Assembly (NCBI GenBank): GCA_900320415.1
Contig: ONSE01000039.1
Location: forward strand, 1-7,050
Direction of reading: 5' to 3'
Length of the DNA: 7,050 nucleotides
From: an uncultured Eubacteriales bacterium
GTDB lineage: Bacteria > Bacillota > Clostridia > Oscillospirales > Acutalibacteraceae
Shown: in pieces, positions 1 through 5,488 of the stretch
Layout: each line of letters begins with the position of its first letter
How positions within the stretch are numbered: position 1 is the first letter of the stretch
Translations under genes and position numbers: made by a program
Notes under the pieces: model-generated
Database searches by the model: none
What the model was told of the DNA's origin: nothing
Seen by the model: only the letters and a program-made list of their open reading frames with translations

Positions 1-797
1 ATCGGGACGAGCAGATTGAACACCGCGATCTTGCTGGCGGGATGGTATTTGAGCAGTGCCGTCCAGATCGTGAAGGAAACCGCCGAAACCAGCGCGAGCC
101 ACAGCAGAATCAGCAGGGCGGACGGATTGGAAAAGGTCAATCCTCCCCCGGCAGCGAATCCTGCCGCCGTCAGCACCGACGCGCCGATCATCAGCTGAAA
201 CGCGGTGACGAGCATGGGATTTCTCCCTGCGGCGACCTTTTTTGAAATCACGTTTCCGGCGGCTGCGCAGAGGGTAGAGAGCAGGATCATACAGTCGCCG
301 AAGAGTGTGTCCGGCGTCACGCCGCCTCCCTGATTGATGAGCAGCACACCGCAGAACCCGAGCGCGCAGCCGATCAGCTTGCGGACAGTCAGCCTGTCGC
401 TCCTGAAAAAGAGCGGCACGGCGAGCACCGTCAGAAATGAGGCGCAGGCGGTGATGATGGAGGTATTGGTGCCGCTGGTGAAGCCAATGCCGATATAGGT
501 GCAGAGGTACTGCCCTGCCGTCAGCACCAGACCGAGGACAGTGACCGCCCCGAGGTCACTTCTGCGGGGAAGAACAAGCCGTTTCCGACTGAAGGAGAGC
601 ATTGCCAGCACCATCAGTCCCGCGAGAAAGAAGCGGAAGCCCGCGAACAGCAGCTTCGCGCCGATATCGTCCTCCCGTATGGCGAATTGTTCATATCCGA
701 GCTTGATGAACGGGAACGCCGTTCCCCACAGGACCGTACAGACCACCGCCAGAATCACGGCGGCTGATTTTTGTTGAAAAATACTTTGTTTCTTCAA
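1..797 (-). CDS. EamA/DMT-family multi-pass membrane transporter (C-terminus cut by window edge)
   Basis: About 265 residues are readable on the minus strand; the end lies beyond base 1. The start appears to be TTG at 795-797: an in-frame TGA lies three codons upstream, no ATG precedes the first membrane helix, and GGATG sits a few bases before it. The N-terminus reads KKQSIFQQKSAAVILAV, followed by LWGTAFPFIKLG (~residues 23-34), the typical first-helix pattern of EamA proteins. Hydrophobic segments lie near 12-30, 48-68, 84-104, 110-131, 138-155, 165-186, 196-217 and 227-247, fitting the ten-helix, two-repeat fold of drug/metabolite transporters, with the second repeat starting near 165. 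Family members run ~300 residues, so ~35 are missing. Exporters of amino acids or metabolites are known in the family, but nothing here fixes the substrate. The gene follows the transketolase terminator closely and may depend on read-through. Confidence 0.85.
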   Translation of the reverse strand, partial: MKKQSIFQQKSAAVILAVVCTVLWGTAFPFIKLGYEQFAIREDDIGAKLLFAGFRFFLAGLMVLAMLSFSRKRLVLPRRSDLGAVTVLGLVLTAGQYLCTYIGIGFTSGTNTSIITACASFLTVLAVPLFFRSDRLTVRKLIGCALGFCGVLLINQGGGVTPDTLFGDCMILLSTLCAAAGNVISKKVAAGRNPMLVTAFQLMIGASVLTAAGFAAGGGLTFSNPSALLILLWLALVSAVSFTIWTALLKYHPASKIAVFNLLVP

Positions 798-820
798 TTG
801 CTTTCATCCATTTAAATGTC

Positions 821-846
821 AAAAAAGGGCGCCGAAGCGCCCTTTA
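821..846 (-). terminator. Intrinsic terminator with UUCG tetraloop after the transketolase genes
   Basis: Read on the minus strand, a perfect 6-bp stem GGGCGC/GCGCCC (827-832 with 837-842) closes a TTCG loop and is followed by six T (826-821). It begins only a few bases after the tktC stop codon. UUCG closed by C-G is an exceptionally stable tetraloop. The T run is on the minus side; the plus side carries TTTATTT, so weak bidirectional activity is possible. Confidence 0.85.
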
Positions 847-850
847 TTTC

Positions 851-1798
851 TTATTTCTCGTTAACCGCGCTGCGGACAACCTCCGCGATGTGCGGAGCGG
901 TGAGCTTGAACTCGTCGAGCAGCTCCCACGCGGGACCGCTGTGGCCAAACTCGTCCTGAACGCCGATTCTTGTCACCTTGACGGGGCACGCGTCGGTAAC
1001 GACCTGGCATACCGCGTCGGCAAGGCCGCCAATCACGTTGTGCTCCTCAACGGTAACGATCCTGCCCGTCTCCTGTGCCGCCTTGATGATGATCTCGCGG
1101 TCGATGGGCTTGATGGTGTGAATGTTGATGAGTCTGGCGCGAATGCCTTCCGCCTCCAGCGCCTTCACCGCCTTGAGCGCCTCATTGACAACAAGGCCGG
1201 AAGCGATAACGGCAATGTCGTCGCCCTCGTGGAGGGTGATACCCTTGCCCAGCTCAAAGGTGTAGGTTTCGGGATCGTTGAAGCTGTCGATCGCCAGTCT
1301 GCCGAGACGGATATAGACGGGACCGTTGTACTCGATGGCAGCCTTGGTCGCCGCCTTCATCTCCCAGTGGTCGGCGGGATTGAGAACGACCATGTTGGGG
1401 ATGGCGCGCATGATTGCGATATCCTCAATGCACTGGTGGGTCGCGCCGTCCTCGCCCGTGGAGATACCCGCGTGGGAACCCGCGATCTTCACATTCAGAC
1501 GGGGATAAGCGATAGAATTGCGTATCTGCTCAAAGGCTCTGCCGGTCGCGAACATCGCGAAGGAAGCGGCTACGGGGATCTTGCCTGCCGCCGCCATTCC
1601 CGCGGCAACGCCCATCATATTGCCCTCGGCAATACCGCAGTCAAAAAATCTGTCGGGAAATTCCTTTTTGAAAACGCCCGTCTTGGTCGCCGCCGCAAGG
1701 TCGGCGTCAAAAACAACGATATCCTTGTTCTCCTTGGCAAGCTCACAGAGCGCCTCACCGAAGCTCTCTCTGGTCGCCTTCTTGATTGTTTCAGCCAT
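851..1798 (-). CDS. Transketolase, C-terminal subunit (pyrimidine-binding and C-terminal domains)
   Basis: This is the second half of a two-subunit transketolase, the thiamine-diphosphate enzyme that moves two-carbon ketol units between sugar phosphates in the non-oxidative pentose phosphate pathway. The 315-residue product has the Pyr domain at ~1-170, with the cofactor-activating glutamate in GIAEGNMMG (Glu58). The active-site segment is GEDGATHQ (115-122; the usual form is GEDGPTHQ). The transketolase C-terminal domain follows from ~190, including VTVEEHNVIGG. The chosen ATG overlaps the upstream stop as TGATG, implying translational coupling to the N-terminal subunit. A GTG two codons earlier (1804) is an alternative start, since GGAGG lies 4 bases before GTG and 10 before ATG. 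DXS is a less likely identity because the protein is split and short; a related split ketolase on another sugar cannot be excluded. Confidence 0.93.
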   Translation of the reverse strand: MAETIKKATRESFGEALCELAKENKDIVVFDADLAAATKTGVFKKEFPDRFFDCGIAEGNMMGVAAGMAAAGKIPVAASFAMFATGRAFEQIRNSIAYPRLNVKIAGSHAGISTGEDGATHQCIEDIAIMRAIPNMVVLNPADHWEMKAATKAAIEYNGPVYIRLGRLAIDSFNDPETYTFELGKGITLHEGDDIAVIASGLVVNEALKAVKALEAEGIRARLINIHTIKPIDREIIIKAAQETGRIVTVEEHNVIGGLADAVCQVVTDACPVKVTRIGVQDEFGHSGPAWELLDEFKLTAPHIAEVVRSAVNEK

Positions 1799-2646
1799 CA
1801 GCACTTGCCCTCCAATCTGTCAATTTCAGCCTGAAGCTCAGCCGTCGCCTGCTCATACTGCTCCTTGTTGGGAGCGGTGCCGTGCCAGCCGACCTGATTT
1901 TCCATGAACGAAACACCCTTGCCCTTGACAGTCTTGGCAAGGATCGCCGTAGGCTTGCCCTTGACGGTCTTGGCCTTGTCGAGAGCGGCGGCGATCTGCT
2001 CAAAATCGTGGCCGTCGATCTTGATGACCTCAAAGCCGAATGCCTCAAACTTCTTGTCGAGAGGCTCAATGCCCGCTACTTCGTCAACGGTACCGTCGAT
2101 CTGGAGACCGTTCTGATCCACCATGACCACGAGGTTGTCGAGCTTGTTGTGAGCGGCAAACATCGCCGCCTCCCAAACCTGACCTTCCTCGACCTCACCG
2201 TCGCCGAGAAGCGTATAGGTACGATAGTCCTTGTTGTCAAGCTTAGCCGCAAGCGCCATGCCGCACGCCGCGGAGATACCCTGTCCGAGGGAGCCGGTGC
2301 TCATATCCACGCCGGGAGTTTTCTTCATATCGGGGTGACCCTGGAGCATCGCGCCGATATGACGGAGCACGGTCAGCTCTTCCCAGTCAAAATAGCCCTT
2401 GAGCGCGAGAGTCGCGTAAAGACTGGGGCAGCAGTGACCCTTAGAGAGCACAAAACGGTCTCTGTCCTCCCAGTCGGGGTTTGCGGGATCCACATTCATC
2501 TCCTTATAATACAGGTAGGTGAAGATATCCGCCGCGGAAAGTGAACCGCCGGGGTGTCCCGATTTTGCGTGATAGGTGCCGAGGATCGCTCCCATTCTCG
2601 ACTTGGCGGCAAGAACCTGAAGCTGCCTGATTTCTGAACTATCCAT
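1798..2646 (-). CDS. Transketolase, N-terminal subunit (TPP pyrophosphate-binding domain)
   Basis: A 282-residue protein corresponding to the first half of a full-length (~650-residue) transketolase. Visible landmarks are SGHPGGSLS (29-36), SKGH (68-71), the substrate/cofactor loop GSLGQG (118-123), and the thiamine-diphosphate Mg-binding motif starting at GDGE (148-151) with its partner Asn179 in VDQNG. KTVKGKG (238-244) and GWHG (253-256) close the domain. The histidines at 31, 71 and 255 match conserved active-site positions of the family. It must pair with the product of the overlapping downstream gene to form an active site. The ATG at 2646 is preceded by AAAGGATGG at a suitable distance. 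The gene is first in its operon, with a promoter ~100 bases upstream. Confidence 0.95.
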   Translation of the reverse strand: MDSSEIRQLQVLAAKSRMGAILGTYHAKSGHPGGSLSAADIFTYLYYKEMNVDPANPDWEDRDRFVLSKGHCCPSLYATLALKGYFDWEELTVLRHIGAMLQGHPDMKKTPGVDMSTGSLGQGISAACGMALAAKLDNKDYRTYTLLGDGEVEEGQVWEAAMFAAHNKLDNLVVMVDQNGLQIDGTVDEVAGIEPLDKKFEAFGFEVIKIDGHDFEQIAAALDKAKTVKGKPTAILAKTVKGKGVSFMENQVGWHGTAPNKEQYEQATAELQAEIDRLEGKC

Positions 2647-2743
2647 GAATTAACCATCCTTTCTCTAAAAAACCTTTTCGGTTCTTTAAGGCAAAGCTCA
2701 AACGCGTCCGACAAATTTCGCGGGACAGCGTCTGACCACCTCC

Positions 2744-2771
2744 ATTATACACCATCTCATTAAAAATTCAA
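2744..2771 (-). promoter_or_regulatory. Sigma-70-type promoter for the transketolase operon
   Basis: On the minus strand, TTGAAT (2771-2766) and a perfect TATAAT (2749-2744) are separated by 16 bases. Transcription would start near 2737, leaving a ~90-base leader before the N-subunit ATG. The leader holds a small hairpin, AAAGAACC-GAAAA-GGTTTTTT (2687-2667, one G-U pair), just before the ribosome binding site. Confidence 0.72.
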
Positions 2772-2821
2772 CAATGAATCGGGGGATTTTTCAATTTGTA
2801 ATAAAATACCTAATAAGCACC

Positions 2822-2849
2822 TTGCGAATCAAAAAAAATGTGGTATAAT
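2822..2849 (+). promoter_or_regulatory. Extended -10 promoter for the coaX gene cluster
   Basis: TTGCGA (2822-2827), a 16-base spacer and TATAAT (2844-2849) are present, with TGG directly before the -10 making an extended TGN motif. The predicted start near 2856 places the ATG at 2854 at or before the transcript start and so supports the downstream ATG at 2905 as the coaX start. This promoter is back to back with the transketolase promoter, with ~50 bases between the two -35 boxes. Confidence 0.7.
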
Positions 2850-2904
2850 TAATATGGCGGAAGAAACTGACTTCCCCAATATATTGCGTATCGGAGAGCT
2901 GATT

Positions 2905-3675
2905 ATGCTTTTAACAGCCGACGTGGGCAACACCAATATCAAGCTGGGTATTTACAACGGAGACGAGCTGCGCTTCAAGCTGCGTTTTTCGACGGATACG
3001 AGCAAAACCAGCGACGAACTGGCGGTGGAGCTCTACACATTTTTCCAGATATATCACATTGACACGGCGAGGATCTCCGCCTCGATCATCAGCTCCGTGG
3101 TTCCCAAGATCACGCAGCCGCTCACGGAGGCGATCCGCGTGGTGACGGGAGCGAAAAGCCTTGTAGTAGGCCCCGGGCTGAAAACGGGGATGGAGCTGCG
3201 CATCGACCGTCCCGAGACACTCGGCGGCGACATCGTGTGCGGCTGCGTGGGAGCGCTCGAGAAGTACGGCGGCCCCGTGATCATGATTTTCATGGGAACC
3301 GCTACGGTCATCGCCTTTGCCGATGAGAACCGCGTCTACCGCGGCGGCGCCATCGCCCCCGGCGTAGGCATTTCACTGGACGCGCTCACCGCGCGCGGCG
3401 CGCTGCTGCCGGCGGTGGATCTGAAGGCTCCCAAAAGCGTCATCCGCACCAACACCGTGGACTGCATCCGCTCGGGCGTGATGTTCGGCACCGCCTGTAT
3501 GCTCGACGGTATGATCGACCGCTTCATGGCGGAAGCGGGAGCCGACGCGAAAATCATCGCGACGGGAGGTCTTGCTCCCCAGATGATCGCCAACTGCACA
3601 CACGATATCACCTTTGACGGCAACATCATTCTCGACGGTCTTAACGCGATCTACAAACGAAACAGAAAGCTTTGA
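2905..3675 (+). CDS. coaX: Type III pantothenate kinase
   Basis: CoaX phosphorylates pantothenate with ATP, the first step of coenzyme A synthesis in the cytoplasm. Type III enzymes belong to the ASKHA fold, are not feedback-inhibited by CoA and need a monovalent cation. The 256-residue product has the usual length. It shows the ATP phosphate loop DVGNTNIKLG (6-15), the pantothenate loop and general base in LGGDIVC (Asp109), GTAT (131-134), GGAIAPGVGISLDAL (147-161), the substrate Thr184 in TNTVD, and the ATP-site glycines ATGGLAP (219-225). The ATG at 2905 is preceded by GGAG at eight bases and gives the family N-terminus; an in-frame ATG 17 codons earlier would add a non-homologous extension. 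Oddity: residue 129, normally Asp in the IxDxGTAT segment, is Phe. The gene heads a cluster with the S component and birA, a neighbourhood common in Firmicutes. Confidence 0.93.
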   Translation: MLLTADVGNTNIKLGIYNGDELRFKLRFSTDTSKTSDELAVELYTFFQIYHIDTARISASIISSVVPKITQPLTEAIRVVTGAKSLVVGPGLKTGMELRIDRPETLGGDIVCGCVGALEKYGGPVIMIFMGTATVIAFADENRVYRGGAIAPGVGISLDALTARGALLPAVDLKAPKSVIRTNTVDCIRSGVMFGTACMLDGMIDRFMAEAGADAKIIATGGLAPQMIANCTHDITFDGNIILDGLNAIYKRNRKL

Positions 3676-3676
3676 T

Positions 3677-3733
3677 CTGTCCGTAACAGACTTCCGTCTG
3701 CGGAAATATACTTTGCGTTTCACCTGCGGACAG
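3677..3733 (+). promoter_or_regulatory. Structured leader with overlapping hairpins before the ECF S-component gene
   Basis: The 86-base gap between coaX and the next gene contains a 7-bp closing inverted repeat, CTGTCCG (3677-3683) and CGGACAG (3727-3733). Inside it are two mutually exclusive hairpins: CAGAC-TTCC-GTCTG (3687-3700) and TTCCG-TCTG-CGGAA (3692-3705). A third small one, CCTG-CGGA-CAGG (3723-3734), competes with the closing stem. No T run follows, so it is not a simple terminator. The strong ribosome binding site AGGAGG (3747-3752) lies downstream. A regulatory role is inference; no known riboswitch class was recognised. Confidence 0.35.
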
Positions 3734-3761
3734 GCAGGGAAACAGCAGGAGGTTTACTATC

Positions 3762-4397
3762 ATGGCACAAAAGAAAAAGAACGCGGCACCAAGATTTTTC
3801 AAACCCGTATTCACGGCGCTGCTGGCGGCACTGATCGTACTGCTCACCTTTACGGTCGGCAGCCTGCGCATCGGCCCGATCACGATCACCTTCAACTGCC
3901 TGCCTCTGGCGGTCGGCACGGTGTTCCTCGGACCGCTCTACGGCGCGATTCTGGGTCTGGTGTTCGGACTTTCGAGCTTCCTCGCGAGCTTTACGTCCGC
4001 CTCGCTCACCACGATCCTTCTGACCATCAATCCGCTTTTCACATTTGTGATGTGCGTGGTCCCCAGAGTCATCTGCGGCTGGCTCCCCGGGCTGCTCTTC
4101 AAGCAGCTCCCCAAGAACAGCGAGCCGAAACGCCTCGGCAGCTCCGCGCTCTGCTGCGGACTGGTCACCGCGCTCAACACCGTCGGCTTCCTCGGTCTGA
4201 TGTGGGTGTTCTTCGCGGACGCGTTCCTCAGCAACAGTACGGTCATTGACAAGGTCGGCAGCCAGCCTGCGGGCAATGTCTTTTTGTTCATCTTCGCTCT
4301 CGCGGGCATCAACGCGGTGATTGAGATCGTTCTCAACCTCGTGCTCGGCACCGCTGTTTGCAGAGCGCTGTATGCCGTGACCAAAGACAAGATTTGA
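3762..4397 (+). CDS. ECF transporter S component (probable vitamin uptake subunit)
   Basis: A 211-residue integral membrane protein with a basic, cytoplasmic N-terminus (MAQKKKNAAPRFFK) and about six hydrophobic segments near 15-34, 44-64, 66-85, 88-108, 128-150 and 170-200. This matches the substrate-binding S components of energy-coupling factor transporters. Helix 1 carries an Ala-xxx-Ala pair (A19/A23), the type of motif through which S components contact the EcfT scaffold. LPLAVGTVFLGPLYGAILG (47-65) and NPLFTFVMCVVPRVICGW (90-107) resemble the ECF S-component family. No EcfA or EcfT gene is in the window, so it would use a shared module encoded elsewhere (group II). Pantothenate is the best guess for substrate from adjacency to coaX; biotin (birA next door) is less likely because the sequence does not look like BioY. 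AGGAGG lies 9 bases before the ATG. Confidence 0.8.
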   Translation: MAQKKKNAAPRFFKPVFTALLAALIVLLTFTVGSLRIGPITITFNCLPLAVGTVFLGPLYGAILGLVFGLSSFLASFTSASLTTILLTINPLFTFVMCVVPRVICGWLPGLLFKQLPKNSEPKRLGSSALCCGLVTALNTVGFLGLMWVFFADAFLSNSTVIDKVGSQPAGNVFLFIFALAGINAVIEIVLNLVLGTAVCRALYAVTKDKI

Positions 4398-4400
4398 TGT

Positions 4401-4424
4401 ACAGGGCGGCGGATACCGCCCTGT
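4401..4424 (+). terminator. Hairpin between the S-component gene and birA (weak terminator or RNA stabiliser)
   Basis: A perfect 9-bp GC-rich stem, ACAGGGCGG (4401-4409) and CCGCCCTGT (4416-4424), with a CGGATA loop, begins three bases after the S-component stop codon. The following bases, CTTGCTATATT, are only loosely T-rich, so termination may be partial and birA may be read at a lower level from the same transcript. No convincing separate birA promoter is seen in the 36 bases that follow. Confidence 0.55.
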
Positions 4425-4460
4425 CTTGCTATATTCCAATCAACAAAAGGGGTGGTCAGC

Positions 4461-5429
4461 TTGAAAAAACGAATATTTGACATTCTCGTCAGCGCGAAGG
4501 ACTATATTTCGGGACAGTCGCTCGCCGAACAGCTCGGCGTATCGCGGCAGGCGGTATGGAAGGAGATCAAGGCGCTGCGCGACAGCGGCTTTGAAATTTC
4601 CTCTGTCACCAACAAGGGCTACAGGCTCGTCTCCATGCCCTCCTGCCTGAACGGACTCGCTGTCAGCCGGTACCTGGACACCGCCGTCATCGGCAAGACC
4701 CTTATCGTACTCGATTCCGTCAGCTCCACCAACGACTACCTCAAGCTTCTCGGCACAGAGGGCTGTGAAAACGGCACGGTAGTGACAGCGCGCGAACAGA
4801 CAAAGGGCAAGGGCAGACTCGGCAGAAGCTGGGCGAGCCAAAAGGACGAGAACCTCGCGTTTTCGATCCTTCTGCGCCCGAGCATTTCGCCGCGGGAGAT
4901 CTCCTCCATCACGCCGCTGGCGGGACTTGCCGTGTGCCGGGCGCTCCGCGACTTCACAGGGCTTGATCTGAAGATCAAGTGGCCCAACGACATCATCCTC
5001 GGCAAAAAGAAGATGGTCGGCATTCTCACGGAGATGGCGGCGGAATTCGACGCGGTGGAGTATGTCATCACGGGAATCGGCGTAAATGTCGACCAGACCA
5101 CCTTCCCCGAGGAGATCGCCTACAAGGCGACCTCTCTGCTGCTCGAAACGGGCAGACACTACGACAAGAACCGCCTGCTGGCGGGACTGCTCACGCGCAT
5201 CGAGGACACCTTCACGCGCAGCGGACTGGAGCTCACCGCCGAGATAATCTCGGAGTACAAAAAGCTCTGCGCGACCATCGGCAGGAGCGTCACCTTCAAA
5301 AAGGGAACGCGCAATATCAGCGGCGTAGCGGTCGATATCGACGAACAGGGCGCGCTGAAGGTAATGCTGTCCGACGGCTCCCTGCGCACCGTCAACGCGG
5401 GCGAGGTCACCGTGCAGGGAATTTATTGA
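4461..5429 (+). CDS. birA: Biotin-[acetyl-CoA-carboxylase] ligase with N-terminal repressor domain
   Basis: BirA makes biotinyl-5'-AMP and attaches biotin to the carrier lysine of carboxylases; forms with a DNA-binding domain also repress biotin genes. The 322-residue product has all three parts. A winged helix lies at ~1-60 (helix-turn-helix SGQSLAEQLGVSRQAVWKEI, 17-36, wing at VTNKGYRL). The ligase domain lies at ~80-265, with VSSTND (87-92), the biotinyl-AMP loop GKGRLGRSW (116-124) and KWPND (173-177). The small C-terminal SH3-like domain runs 275-322. It is therefore a class II bifunctional enzyme. The start is chosen as TTG at 4461, with AGGGG ending eight bases before it; a GTG at 4452 would overlap that ribosome binding site. 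No palindromic BirA operator was seen in this window, so any target lies elsewhere. Confidence 0.93.
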   Translation: MKKRIFDILVSAKDYISGQSLAEQLGVSRQAVWKEIKALRDSGFEISSVTNKGYRLVSMPSCLNGLAVSRYLDTAVIGKTLIVLDSVSSTNDYLKLLGTEGCENGTVVTAREQTKGKGRLGRSWASQKDENLAFSILLRPSISPREISSITPLAGLAVCRALRDFTGLDLKIKWPNDIILGKKKMVGILTEMAAEFDAVEYVITGIGVNVDQTTFPEEIAYKATSLLLETGRHYDKNRLLAGLLTRIEDTFTRSGLELTAEIISEYKKLCATIGRSVTFKKGTRNISGVAVDIDEQGALKVMLSDGSLRTVNAGEVTVQGIY

Positions 5430-5445
5430 TATTTTTAAACGCAAG

Positions 5446-5477
5446 CAAGGAGCCGATCTCTCGGCTCCTTGTTTTTA
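5446..5477 (+). terminator. Strong intrinsic terminator of the coaX-birA transcription unit
   Basis: A perfect 11-bp stem, CAAGGAGCCGA (5446-5456) and TCGGCTCCTTG (5461-5471), with a TCTC loop is followed by TTTTT (5472-5476). It lies 16 bases after the birA stop. The convergent surface-protein gene ends at 5489, so the same stem may also stop transcription from the other side, although the minus-strand tail (CTTGCGTTT) is a poorer U-tract. Confidence 0.9.
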
Positions 5478-5488
5478 TCCAAAGATCA

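Noticed and set aside
853..868. GTTAACC, a half-site reminiscent of BirA operators
   Set aside because: Lies within the transketolase C-subunit coding end, has no paired half at the expected spacing, and is next to no biotin gene.
1799..1804. GTG start two codons upstream of the chosen transketolase C-subunit ATG
   Set aside because: Possible but not preferred: the ATG forms a TGATG stop/start overlap typical of coupled genes. The difference is two residues.
890..1834. Long plus-strand open frame (314 codons) opposite the transketolase C-subunit gene
   Set aside because: It mirrors the codon pattern of a clearly recognisable gene, has no family motifs, and is best explained as an antisense shadow of GC-rich coding DNA.
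2854..2904. In-frame ATG that would extend CoaX by 17 residues
   Set aside because: It lies at or before the predicted transcript start (TATAAT at 2844-2849) and adds sequence not typical of CoaX; the ATG at 2905 has a GGAG site.
3720..4439. Minus-strand open frame (239 codons) opposite the S-component gene
   Set aside because: Highly charged composition is what the complement of a hydrophobic membrane-protein gene gives; there is no ribosome binding site or promoter of note.
4440..5444. Long minus-strand open frame (334 codons) opposite birA
   Set aside because: Low-complexity, Arg/Asp/Glu/Ala-rich shadow with no recognisable domain; birA on the plus strand has all expected motifs.
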